Below are positions 1 to 11,900 of a stretch of DNA of 64,000 nucleotides, in pieces. This DNA is from Aquila chrysaetos chrysaetos. Lineage: Eukaryota; Chordata; Aves; Accipitriformes; Accipitridae. Both the position numbers and the translations under genes were made by a program. The notes under the pieces are model-generated. The model did not search any database and was not told where the DNA came from. It worked only from the letters and a program-made list of their open reading frames with translations. Positions within the stretch are counted from its first letter, which is position 1. Each line of letters starts with the position of its first letter. The stretch covers positions 1,240,001-1,304,000 of the forward strand of contig NC_044029.1 of the NCBI RefSeq assembly GCF_900496995.4, in the 5' to 3' direction.

Positions 1-3000
1 AGGATAATGTTAATATTATTTGGATGTTGAAAAAATTGGCAGAGGCTCCTGTGTAGGGATTAAATAATACATACAAGTAAGTAGAATTGCTTGTACTTCA
101 AGTATCCTATGAAAAACTGAGCAAGCAAAAAGTTTGAACTCTGACTATAAAAACAGTGTGCGCTTCTGGGTTACACTCTTATGGGAAAGGGGAGCAGAAA
201 TCTCTCTTCCTTTTCCACCCCCACCGCCCTCACTTCACCACATGAGCACAAAAATGTCCTGCCTGATTCATTCTTTGGGATCAGATGAGACTTACCCGCT
301 TTATTTCCTGTCCAGACATGCAGAGTGATAAGAAGGCAGCTGTGGTTTCACTCTTCTCATCCATCTGGTAAATAAAAAAATAACAATAATGCTTCTTTTT
401 TCAACAACAAACTTAGATAGCATCTTAGATCCAAAATCTGCCAGTCCTTGTGAAGCCAAGATTGGACTGAAACATTTCTGTTCTGTCTTGAATGCAGGAG
501 GCCACTGAAATATTTACAAGCATCCCTGTAGTGTTATATACGTTCCTTTGTTCTATCACAAGTTCAGCATCTATAGTATCATAAATTTTGTCTTTAGTAA
601 GTAAATAACTTTTTCTGTGGCACACCAAGCCCCTGGTCTTGCCCTCTCTTGTCAATATCTGATAGAGTTCAAAGGAAGCCTAGGGGTTGGGGGGAAATGC
701 ACGATAGCCAGCTAATGGTGAAATGCTGTTTATGGCAAGAAGAAAGACATTCTTATTCCTTGAAGCACAAAATCTGATTACTCTTATCTTCCTGTGCATA
801 ACTACAAATCATATTAATGTTCCTAACATCATATGCTAGCCAAGTCATTTGGCATGATTACCTTCCTTCATAATGGATTTCACACACTAATTATATGCTC
901 TTTGGATACATATTTATTGTTTATTTGTATTAAATTTGACAAGTGATTATTTTTATCACGAAATTTTGTGTTCTCATAAAGCAGGAAAGAATTTTAAAAG
1001 GAGAAGGAAAGATAAATTAGAACAATTTTTATTGTTTTTCAATTAGCTTTTCCTTCTTCCTAAAATGGCACTGGACTCCAGAAGTCCCCACTTTACCAGG
1101 GATGTCTTTGTCATTAGTGGTCATAATTTCCTTTAAATTATAAAAGAAACAATAAGAATAGTATAAATGGAGAACAAAGAAGAGGTCTGGATGTGGAAGC
1201 ACTGGGAAGAAAGGCATAAGAAGGGCTACAAGAACAGCATATATTGATGGCACCTAGATTAGCAGATCATTAAGATGTAAGCATATCGACACATGGATCC
1301 TCTGGACACCCAGACTGGGAAAAACAAAGCACAGTTTAAAACAAGATATGTCCTGAAACAAGGGACGGAGTACACCTAAGACTTAATAAAAGGAAAAATT
1401 CAAAACACTAGAGATGATGGTGCTAAGATAAAGAACAGGATTGAGCCATAAGATACCTAGATGAGGAGACAAAACACGATGAGACCTAATGATACTCAGA
1501 AGTGGGAAAAGGTGGAGAGACAAAAGACGACAGTCACTGCCAGCTCCTGAAGGATGTGAAAGATGCATCTAAAATGAGTATATGGAGGTCAAACTAAGAG
1601 AAACCCAGCAGACATGATGAGGACTCCAGAGCCCATGCCTTGACTCTTCTATGTGATTGCAAGAAAACCAAATAGTATGAACAACTGCATCTTGGTGCTT
1701 GTGAATATGTGGTTATGAGAGTCTTAGTCTGAGTGAGTGAAATCAGTGTGGCTTAAAATAAAGTAACCTTCCCTTTCTGTAGTGTCTCATATTGACCTCT
1801 GTTACTCCAATATTGCAACAGTGTTTACTACAAAATGAAGTATCAAAAGGTAACATGAAGACTTTTTATGATGTCCTCAGTATGGAAAAGTCTTCATCCA
1901 AACCCATCTCACATCATTCTGCAGCTTTGGCATTGGCCTGTGTGGTAAGAAGCTTCTTTCAGAGCTCTTTCCACTTTGGCTCATGCTCCTTTTAGCCAGA
2001 CACTGGGAGGAAACCCTGGACAGATGCACAAGAAAAAGAGCAAGGCACCAGTGCTGTAGGCATGAGGTGACATTCTTGGATTCAACATCCTCCCTCACTT
2101 GGCTTGGTCAATATTGGTTGGGGTCTCCTGTGCTGAAACTATCTGCCCTTTTTTCTCTCCATACCTGATAAAGGATGGCGTTTTAAGACTCAATACAGGT
2201 GCCAAAAATCACATAAAATCACACTTATGACTTATAACATATATCAGTCCTAGAAGTTGCATACAGCTTTTTCCATAGCAGGACCCTTCTTTAAAGACTC
2301 TTGCCAACAAAGACACTTTTGTCCTTCCTGGGCTTTAACTGATGTTTTTTCCCCTCTGTTCTACTAACAGGATCCGCTTACAATACTTCCTGGCACCAAC
2401 TGGGCTTATTATTTGGGATTTCTCTTCTCTCTGTCTCCCACCTACAGCCATGCCTGCACTGGAAAATGTTGCTGTACATTTATCAGCAAAATACACTGCA
2501 TGAGTCACATATTGGATACACAAGCATTTATAACTCTGCTGGCTGGCTAAGCTTAAGATTAATGAGGACATTGTTTAATACCATACATTTTCCTAAAGCA
2601 GACATTGTATGAGAATCTCTGCTGTGCATATGTTATTTACCAAACATCTGTACACATCTGTAGAACAAGCCTTCCCCCATGTTACTTGGCCAACCATCTG
2701 CCTGTCACTTCAGCTCTCTGAGGTAGGTGTCTGTCTTGATTATCATTTCACCAGTGAACCTGCTGGAGAACCTAATAAATAAAATACCAATGCTACCCAA
2801 TAAATAAAACATACTCACCAGCTCCCAGAAAGACCCTTGTCTATTTTGAGACCTGAGTGTACAGCTAACTCCAGTAAGCACTGCAGTCAGGACAGTCATT
2901 TCATTACAGTCCCCCAGAGACCTCATTAAGTGTAAGGTCCCCTTTGTGCCAAGTGCTGTACAAACCCCAGAAGGCAGAGACATGTGGGTACGTGCCTGTC

Positions 3001-5036
3001 CTCGCCCCTCCATAGGAGAAGAGGCCTGTCTGGCAGGAGCACCTTCCTCAGCCAAGGACCCCCTTATCACTGCCTGCCCTTCCCAAGCCTGGGGCTTGGT
3101 GATGACAGATGATACACAGGCATCCCAAAGGCTCAGACATCAAGTTCACCCTCTTTTTCAGCCCCTGGAGCTCTTCTGCATTATCTGATATCTCTGGCCC
3201 CCTCTGCGCTATTGCTCTAATGATAATCTCTTGCTGACCCCCAGCAACTATTGCAGGCACTGGGCTGCTAAACAGAAATCTGCTGTCATTATACCCTAGC
3301 TGGGGAGATCTTGAGATAGTAAGAACATAAGAAAATAATTTATCCCCCCGTTTACACTTCCAGAGAGGGGCACCACCAGTAACACAGCAGTGGGAGTTGT
3401 TATGAGGAGCTCTGTACAGCCACTGAAAAGAGAGATCTGCAAGGCTGGAGTCACACCTGAGAGCTTGGCTTTAGCTCCTTCCCTCTTGCCTGAAAGCAAG
3501 CACCCGAGATTGCTTTGGTCAGGTTTCTGCCTCCTCCGTGCAACACTCAGCGCTGAGGCACAAAGCTGACTTTAAGCTGCTCCTGAGGAAAAGGCTCCTC
3601 CTGGCTTGCTGCTGAGGCTGTTTTCTGCCCATCCCTGCCTGCCTGGTGGCTGCTGTCCTTCGTTCCTGCAGTCTGCTGGATCGTGTGAACTCCCTGAAAA
3701 GCTGCTGGGCACCAGAAGCGTTTATTCTGCGCTGCTATCCTGCAGCTGCTCCTGCGCTGACATGAAACCCCACCACCCGAGCTGATGTCCAGCAGTTGCA
3801 GTGGAGAAAAGTGGCTCAGGAGACAAGGGAAAAGGGCACAGGGACTTTCTTGGCAGCCACCAGGTTGGGATGACCACCGTAAGCGAACCCACACGTATAT
3901 GTCTGAACTCCACTTGAATTCAGCAGGCTTTGATTTTGTTGGGAAATAAAGTTGCTAAATAGGAATGAAGTAACAAAATATCCTTGTGGGCCTGAACAGG
4001 TAGAAGAAGACATGGATTCCAGTTAACTAGCTAGATCAAAATCCCCATATTAAGGTCTCCCAGGTATCAGAGGGAAAGGAGCTGCAAGCAGGATGCTGAG
4101 GGCTGCACGCAGCAGCAGGACCATTCCCCAGGGAAGAAGGACAGACCCAACAGTGACCTTGTGTTTACAGGAAATACAGAACAAGGTGAATGTCCAGATC
4201 AGCAGCTCTGAGCAAGGCAAGGATGCTAACGCCAGCCACAGGGACCAGCTCGCCCACCACAGCCTGCAGAAGAGACAGGCCCATGACCTGCCTTCAGCTG
4301 CAGGACGTGATGGGGTCTGTCCCACCTGTCACATCGCCGGTCCCCTGCGACCCCCCTCACCGCTCATTCAAGCACCCCAGCTTCTCCCACAATAGCTGCA
4401 TGTCTGTGTATCCTCCTGAGCATGTATGTCTTCCACCTGATCTGCCTTGCTGTCCAGAACATGAATCAAAAGGCAGAGGGACACCCAGGGTGTACCCCCA
4501 GCCCTTTTCTGTCTTCAGGGTTGCTGCTGATGATGGTGAAGTTGAGCCTACGACTGGTGCTGGCTCCAGGACTGGGGTCCCAGTGCTGCAGGGAGCCGCA
4601 GCGTAACACCAGAACAGCAGCCCCAGGCAGGAGAGGGGTCGGGCTCCTCACTCTGCACTGCCACCACGCTCCAGCCATTGGGCTGAACAGCAGCAGCTAT
4701 AAAACAGTCCACAGCCAGCCTCAGCTCCCCCCATCCCGATCTGCTTCCTCTCCTCCCCATTCTTGCCCCACTTGGCCAGTGGGACACACTATGGCACCAG
4801 TCCCGTCCGCTTCTCCAGGCTGTCTGTCCCCTCCACCACAGAAATGGCACTGCCATCTCCCACCTGCTCCAGGCCCCGTTCGGCCCTGGGGAAGATCCTG
4901 CAGGAGGGTGCCACGGCCAGGGGAGAGTCATGGAGAGGGGCTCCAGCTGCTGGGGCGAGAGGCAGGGGTAGCACGCACAACCAAGCCCAAATGACAGAGC
5001 AAAGCAGTTGCCAATAGCAGCTGCATAACCAACGAG
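1..5036. other. Gene-free flank, left edge
   Basis: No exon, splice-supported frame or RNA gene was recognised on either strand. The open frames here are short and mostly rich in Ser, Cys, Pro and Leu, as expected for chance frames. The first part is AT-rich and the part after about 3900 is moderately GC-rich. A weak LTR-like stretch near 1600-1835 is treated as a finding only. Confidence 0.6.
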
Positions 5037-5041
5037 GAAGC
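5037..5041. repeat. Target-site duplication GAAGC, left copy
   Basis: GAAGC directly abuts the TG end of the LTR; the identical GAAGC follows its other end at 5743-5747. Confidence 0.85.
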
Positions 5042-5742
5042 TGTGGTGGGTTGACCCTGCCTGGATGCCCCAGGTGCCCACCAAAGCTGCTCTATCGCTC
5101 CCCTCCTTGGCTGGACAGGGGAGAGAAATTATCACGAAAGGCTTGTGGGTCAAAATAAGGACAGGGGGAGATCACTCACCAATTGCCATCATGGGCAAAA
5201 CAGACTCGACTTGGGGAAAATTAACTTATTACCAATCAATTCAGAGTAGGATAGTGAGAAATAAAACCAGATCTTAAAAACCCTTCCCCCCACCCCTCCC
5301 TCCTTCCCAGCTCAACTCCACTCCCTGTTTTCTCTATCTCCTTCCCTCCAGGAGAGGCAGGACAGCCTGCCTCACCATGCTCTTCCTCATGGACTGCAGG
5401 GGAATCTGTGCTCGGTGCCCGGAGCACCTCCTCCCCCTCCTTCTGCACTGGCCTGGGTGTCTGCAGAGTTGGTTCTCCCACATGTTCTCACTCATCTCTC
5501 CGGCTCCAGTTTCTGTTCCACAGCAACTTTTTTCCCCTTCTTAACTATGTTATCCCAGAGGCACTACCACCGTTGCTGATGGGCTCGGCCTTGGCCAGTG
5601 GCGGGTCCGTCTCGGAGCCGGCTGGCGCTGGCTCTGTTGGACATAGGGGAAGCTTCCAGCAGCTTCTCACAGAAGCCACCCCTGGGGCCCCCCTGCTACC
5701 AAAACCCAATCCAGAAACAAACTGCCATGCAAACCCAATACA
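5042..5742 (-). mobile_element. Solo LTR of an avian endogenous retrovirus (ERVL-like)
   Basis: The element has TG...CA termini: read on the minus strand it begins TGTATTGGGTTTGCATGG and ends in CAACCCACCACA. It is flanked by a perfect 5-bp direct repeat GAAGC (5037-5041 and 5743-5747). No internal gag, pol or env sequence accompanies it, so it is a solo LTR, the product of recombination between the two LTRs of a provirus. I recognise the sequence type as a common repeat of neoavian genomes; a 5-bp duplication fits ERVL-type integrases. Other copies, as I remember them, carry a longer tandem-repeat middle that seems missing here. The family name is not certain. Confidence 0.85.
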
Positions 5743-5747
5743 GAAGC
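5743..5747. repeat. Target-site duplication GAAGC, right copy
   Basis: It matches 5037-5041 exactly and so fixes the boundaries of the LTR between them. Confidence 0.85.
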
Positions 5748-8315
5748 AAACTGGGGTCTTGATACCCTGGTGTCTCCACTCTCCATTTGGGAGTGTTTTG
5801 GGGCAGATGACCTTGCCAATCCTCTCAGCCCCCTCCTTGCTGTTAGTGGGAGCCTTTGCTGCTTTTGTCAGTGACCTTGGGGAAGAGGCCTCCCTGGGAA
5901 TTTGCTAAGTGGTGGTGAGGCTTGGGAGAAGCAGAGGAGGAGGGTGCTTGTCTGGAAATGGAGCCCCCTCCCACACATGCCACCCACCCGTGGCACGTCT
6001 GTTTGTCACAGAGAAATTTGCAGAGACAGGTTTAATACATTAAACATAAACAAACCAGCGCCAAGCCTTTGGCTGCTCGTCACGGCTAGAAATAGAAGCC
6101 AACCACTTCAGGGGCTTTGGGTTTGCATGCTCGATGGATTCCCAGCACAAGGACAGATGTTCAGCTAACCCCAGCCCAAATCAAAGTAAACACTCCTGCC
6201 TGGATTTTCAAGAAGACAGCACAGAGCTGAGTCGGAGAACATCAGTGCCATTCAAGGCAATGGGCAAGGAACAAGGAGCAGCTCCCAAGCAGCTCGTCTT
6301 GGGGAGTTGAGGGTCCCAGCAAGGACATGAGGGCATGATATGAGCAGGACCACAGTACCCCTGGCATAATAAAGCTAACGATGTAGCTCTTGGGACTTGC
6401 TTCCCCTGCGCAACACGTAGTCTTACAAAAACAGTAGCACCATAATACCTTAGAGACCACTGCCCTGTCAGGTGTGTCTGAGGGTTTGGAAGGGGAGACA
6501 GGACAAGCAGACACACAAACCACCTCATTTCCATAAGAACAGCCACAGAAATAATCCTGTCCTATCATGTGAAATGCTGGTAAAGCAGTTTCTCAAGTTC
6601 TAAATATCCTGGACACAGCTATCTTTATTATTAAAAGAAAGAAGGTTTTATTGTCCTAGGTCACGGAGCCAGACCTGCCAAGAAGGACTCCACTGAAATA
6701 GCAGTTGCAGGACTCAGAGACCAAACAGAAACCTTCAGATGAACAGGGCCCCCAGGGCAAGGCAGCTAATCCATTCCCTCGTGTTGCTAAAGTCTTGCTT
6801 CATCACCACTGTGATGGAGGGTGCCTCGTGGGTTCTCTCTGTTCTCCCTTTGCAGGGATATTTGTTCTTTTTAAAAGGGAGTGCCTGGGGCACGTGCAAT
6901 GTGGCAGGCACCTTCCCTTGGGAGCAGCAGGGTTATGCTTGGGACAGAGCTGCCTCCAGAGCATGGCGTGGGCAAAAAAAGAAATAAAATCACAGCAAGG
7001 GTCAAAGGGCCTGTCATTCGCACAAAGACAGGGAGCCAGTGGGGAGGAGGAGGGTGCACTCCTATCCTGCAGTCTGAGAGGGGCCATGTGGGGTGGTTTG
7101 TATGCTTGAAGGTCTCCACGCTGGTGGACAGACAGAAAGGCAGAAAGAAGAGACCCAGGTTTGGGATGCTGACGACAACCCTAATGGGACAATTCTTAGG
7201 TCACCCTACTCCTGCCTGCTTCTCTGTGGGTGGACTGCATCTTTCCAGAGTGGTTTGCATCTCTGTGCAGTGGCGGTGAGTTATCAGGTCACAGGAGAGA
7301 CACCAAAGACATGCTGTTTCCATGCTAGGGAACTGCAAGACAGAAGTAGTTGGAAGACCCATTAACTGTGGCAGCATCCAGCCTCCTGGATGACAGAATG
7401 GATCTGTGGAAACAAGACTGACGACCCCTTTGATATAAGCATTGCTACCTCGGTTACAGCATCAGAAACAGCCTTTCACTTGAACAATCCCCTCCTTTCT
7501 GCCACTGTCTTGCCAAGACTAAAATGTACCAAGCAGGGGCTCATTCACATTTTCCTCTCACCTGCTATAGATATTTTTTTAATATGCAAAGGCATCTTAT
7601 TAATATCTTCTTAACAAAGTATTTTCTTTACTGCCAGAACCTCAACAGGGGAGAAAGCCTGAAAACATTGCTACAAGATGGGGTCTGAAATCCAGGATGT
7701 CCAGTGATCCGAGAGAGCACTGCAACTGCATTGGAAAAGCCACGTAGCAAGGGAGCACATTCCCCATTGCCCCCCACAAGTAAAAGGCAGTTGCTCCAGG
7801 AGGAAAGCTCTCACTGGCAAGGAGTCAGAAATGGAGAGAAAACAGTGATCCAGACCTGTTCAGCCTCAGCTGTGCCAAACTAGAGCAACCAAACAAGGCC
7901 GCCTTTCATTCATGGCAAAAGACTGCCATTTTGACTTAAGAAAATAGCCCTTGGGACTCACAGGGAGATGGAGGATGAAGAGAAAGCATGGCCATGTGGC
8001 TAAGGCTCAAGAGATCTGGATGCAGGAGATCTGGGTTCTCTCTCCAGCTCTGCTCACAGGCTTCCTCAACAATCTGGGGTAAGTTACTGTCTGTCTCTTC
8101 TGTTTCTCAGCCAAAGAACAGAAATAATTGGCCAAGAAAAATAAAGTCTTGTTTACAATGGGAAGTCATGAAATAGCCTAGGGTCAACACCCACATTGAA
8201 TTCTAAAATGCCAAAGAATACTCAGAGTACATCAGATTTATACTGAAAGTACCACAGTACCAGTTGTAAAATAAATACCAGTTAAATACCAGTTGTATTT
8301 TAAAACACAATCTTT
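5748..8315. other. Gene-free spacer between two solo LTRs
   Basis: No supported gene, RNA or recognisable repeat. Overlapping open frames on both strands around 6200-7300 show no splice context and no familiar protein family. Confidence 0.6.
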
Positions 8316-8320
8316 TGGGC
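8316..8320. repeat. Target-site duplication TGGGC, left copy
   Basis: TGGGC lies immediately before the LTR start and is repeated exactly after its end. Confidence 0.9.
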
Positions 8321-8908
8321 TGTCCTGGTTTCAGCTGTGATAGAGTTGATTTTCTTTCTAGCAGCTGATATAGTGTTATGCTTTGGGTTCAGTCTGAGAA
8401 GAATGTTGATAGCACACTGATGTTTTCAGTTGTTGCTGAGTAGTGTTTAGACTAAGTCAAGGATTTTTCAGCTTCTCATGCCCAGCCAGCAAGAAGGCTG
8501 GAGGGGCACAAGAAGTTGGGAGGGGACACAGCCAGGACAGCTGACCCAAACTGGCCAAAGGGGTATTCCATACCATGTGGTGTCATGCCCAGTGTATAAA
8601 CTGGAGGGAGTTGGCCTGGGGGGGTGGATAGCTGCTCGGGGACTAACTGGGCGTCGGTTGGCAAGTGATGAGCAATTGCATCATGCATCACTTGTTTTGT
8701 ATATTCCAATGCTTTTATTATTATTGTAATTTTATTGTTGTTATTATTATCACTGTTAGTTTCTTCCTCTCTGTTCTATTAAGCTGCTCTTATCTCAACC
8801 CACAAGTTTTACTTTTTTGTCCCTGATTCTCTCCCCCATCCCACTGGGTGGGGGGAAGTAAGCGAGCGGCTGCATGGTGCTGTTACTGGCTGGGCTTAAA
8901 CCACAACA
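8321..8908 (+). mobile_element. Solo LTR of an avian endogenous retrovirus (ERVL-like)
   Basis: The element starts TGTCCTGGTTTCAGCTGTG and ends TTAAACCACAACA. It is bounded by a perfect 5-bp duplication TGGGC (8316-8320 and 8909-8913). Inside are a T-rich ATT/TTA stretch at about 8710-8760 and the GGGTGGGG block near 8845, both typical of this abundant neoavian LTR as I remember it. There is no internal retroviral sequence, so it is a recombined solo LTR. A TATAAA-like motif in GTGTATAAACTGG near 8592 could be its old promoter. The exact subfamily is not assigned. Confidence 0.9.
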
Positions 8909-8913
8909 TGGGC
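8909..8913. repeat. Target-site duplication TGGGC, right copy
   Basis: Identical to 8316-8320; the pair marks a 5-bp staggered integration. Confidence 0.9.
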
Positions 8914-11900
8914 ATACAGCCTTGTATTATTCAGTGGATAAGAAAACAAATGAATAGTTTTTCTTGAGGTGTTTTTTCTATTGATTCCAGTGATTAATAG
9001 CAACAAAAGAAAAAACAGGAGAACTGCAAGATCCCACCCTGCTCTCCTGATAGCTGATTTGCAGACCCAAGAACTTGGCATTTCTCTGAAGTTGCCCACA
9101 CAGATCAAGGAACCAGAAGTGGACTGTACCAATGCTAACCATGTCTTCTGGTACCTATGGAAGTAATGACGTGCTATCTCAGTCCTGTCCAAGAAAGTTA
9201 CAGATTGCAATACTATCAACGCCTCAGCTGCTAGATAAAAGGCAAGAAATAATGCTGGTGATATAGGCATTACACAAACTAGGTGACATGGGTGGCATAG
9301 AGTTGCACAAAGCCCCAAACAAGATGATGAAATGTGGACTCTGGCCTAGGAAGAGAGGGAGGTGGGTGACAGGAAGGGTATATAATACCCATAACACAGG
9401 GATAGGGAGAAACTTGGAGTGCACACACAGCCCATGAGTTTAGGCTGGAAAGTGGATGGGTCTGGCTTTTCACCCTGCACATGGACAGGATGGGGGGGGC
9501 TCCAGGGTCTGCTGTGATGCACAGGGGATTCAAAGGCTTGAGCCCTGGTGAGTGCATGGGGAGGAGGACACAGTGCTGGTTGCAGCCGTGATACAGAAGG
9601 CAACTGCACAGCTGCCATATGTGGAGGCCTGGGGCAGGCAGGGAGACAGTTATCTATGGGCCTTTCCTCTAACCTGGAGAAATGTGCTGCTTTGCAGCTC
9701 ATTGGACTAGCCTGGCTGCCTGTATTTGTAGGTATATTAGTAGAGAAGTGAGAAGTTCAAAGGGGAGAACAAGTACTTTCTTCTTCAGTGTGCATCTTGT
9801 GGCTTTGCAGGTTTTTCCACCGAGAATATTCCTCTGAAGTTTCCTTAGTGACTGAGCCAAAATGGGTCAAAGAGGTACTTGATTCACAGCCCCAGAAAAA
9901 ACACTGCTATGTTCTCCACTCCATCATTATCAGTTCCCTGTGGTACCCACACAGCACCTTCCCTCACTGACCCTTGCCTGTCCCTGGCCACATCACCCCC
10001 TGGGCAAGTCCTTTCCTCCTCTCAGACCAGCCTCTGGCTCTTCCCTGCCCTCCTCTTTCACGATCCTGCAAACCACTTCCCCGGTCACATCCTTCAGACA
10101 ATATTTCCCCCTCCTGTGTCAACTGCCCACCCCTTCGCCAGCCTGTGGGCTGCTGTTAGTGGTAGTGAGGGGAAGCCATCCTGTGCAGAGGTGCAGAGTG
10201 ACTCAGCCCTGCAGTCTGTCTACCTGCAAGAGAGGGTTTGCTTCTACTATTGCTGCCCAGATTTATTGATTCCTCTTCCTTCCAGATTAACAGAGGTGTC
10301 AGACAGCCGTGCCTTTCGTCCTTTTATTATAAGGAGGAACATCAGTTCCTACTATGTCTTATGCTAAATCTTCACTATACCCTCCCCCTCCTGGGAACTC
10401 CAGCGCAGCTCAGTGCTGAACTTCTGTGCGTGGGATGGGATCTGACCCGAGCACCATAAAGTTCACCCTGTGACAGCTATTCTGGTATATACCAGAGAGA
10501 ATTTTTAAATTTTTATTCAAAGTTGGCAGGGCCCTGGTGCTTAGCACGGTCCCTAGAAGAAAGGCAGGAGGTTCAGTCAGGACTTCAGCTGGAGAACAAG
10601 CCAGGCAGCCTCGCTGCGCTGGTGGCTGTCCTGCTCCTCCGCACGCATAAGGCACCGGGGCTGCGAGCCCTGGGAGGTGTCTCTTCCCTTCGTGCTGGCA
10701 GTCAGAGGCCTCTCAGCATCTTCCAGGTACCCCTGAGAGCAGGAACAATCCTGACCAGACAGACTCACATGCAGAGGCCAGGGGCTGGCTCCTCTTCTCC
10801 GGTGCGAATGCCGTTCTGGTCCTTCTCCTGCTGGGAAGACTCCCTGTGGCTTGGCCAGACCCAGCGCTCTGTGTGCAGGGGACTGGAGCGACAAAGCTGA
10901 GGCGCAGAGATGTCCGTACTGAAAGTCTTGGTTCAACCTGCAGCAGATAAGGGCTAGTTCAGAGGTCTAATTCCCTTGCATCCATTCCATCCTTGCATTC
11001 AGACTTTGGTTTGGGCCCACACTACACAAAAGGGAAGAAACAAATTCTGTGCTCAAGGACAGAAGTGAGCAGAGATGGCAAATGCAACAGTTGATACACC
11101 ACACATACCATGTTGAACTCCCCCTTCCTCAAACAGCCTTGCCCAATCTGATACTCAGTATAATTTACACAAAGGTGGCACCGCATCAGCTGCTAGAAAA
11201 GAGGGAACAAAAGCAGCAGAGAGCTGAGCCTTGCCCTGTAGAGCTCAGGACAGAAGAGCAGCAACTCTCGGCACCAACTCATCCCTCAGGTCTCTTGCTG
11301 CCCGGTGGCATTCCTATCCCAGAGTCAGACTCCTGAGGGATGTGTGTACCCAGGAGAGTTGCTGATGAAAGCTGAACACTGCATGGGGAAACACCCTGCC
11401 AACTGGTAGGAAATGCTGAGGAAAGGGCTGTAACATAAAACCCTGCATCCCCAGGGCACTTGCAAGTACCAAAGGGAAGTGCCCAAGAGAGCTGAATGGT
11501 GCCATTAGGACCTGGCAGTTGGTTTCTGTCCCGGTAGGGTATGCGGGGAGCACTCCTGGACCCCAGCCCTCACCTCTGAGGAACATTTACTTATTTTATG
11601 CCACACATAGCGGTTTGGCGGGGGGGGGGGAACACAAAAATGTTAGTCCCCTTGCTGAACCTCCAGGTCTTTGTAATATTCTGCTTCTGGAGGTGTTCAA
11701 ATCCTTTCTCACCAAGGATGAATGCATCTTCCATGGTGCAACCCAATTCCATGTTCCCTGGGGTAAAGAACAGCAGCTCTTGCACGCCTCTGCAGCCTCG
11801 CTTTGCTGTCAGGCAGGCTCAGCTGCTATCTTAGCTATTTTGAATGTCCCTTGAGTTCAGGCACTGCTGCAGAGCAGGGGCTCTCACACAACAGTATCTA

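Noticed and set aside
4050-4325. Trp/Leu-rich minus-strand frame resembling membrane segments
   Set aside because: Alternative frames of the same DNA are equally open, there is no start or splice support, and the hydrophobicity follows from CTG/TGG-rich repeats.
8896-9318. 140-codon minus-strand frame next to the solo LTR, with a Leu-rich stretch
   Set aside because: It overlaps the LTR end, has no homology I can recognise and no splice context; the Leu run comes from a T-rich sequence.
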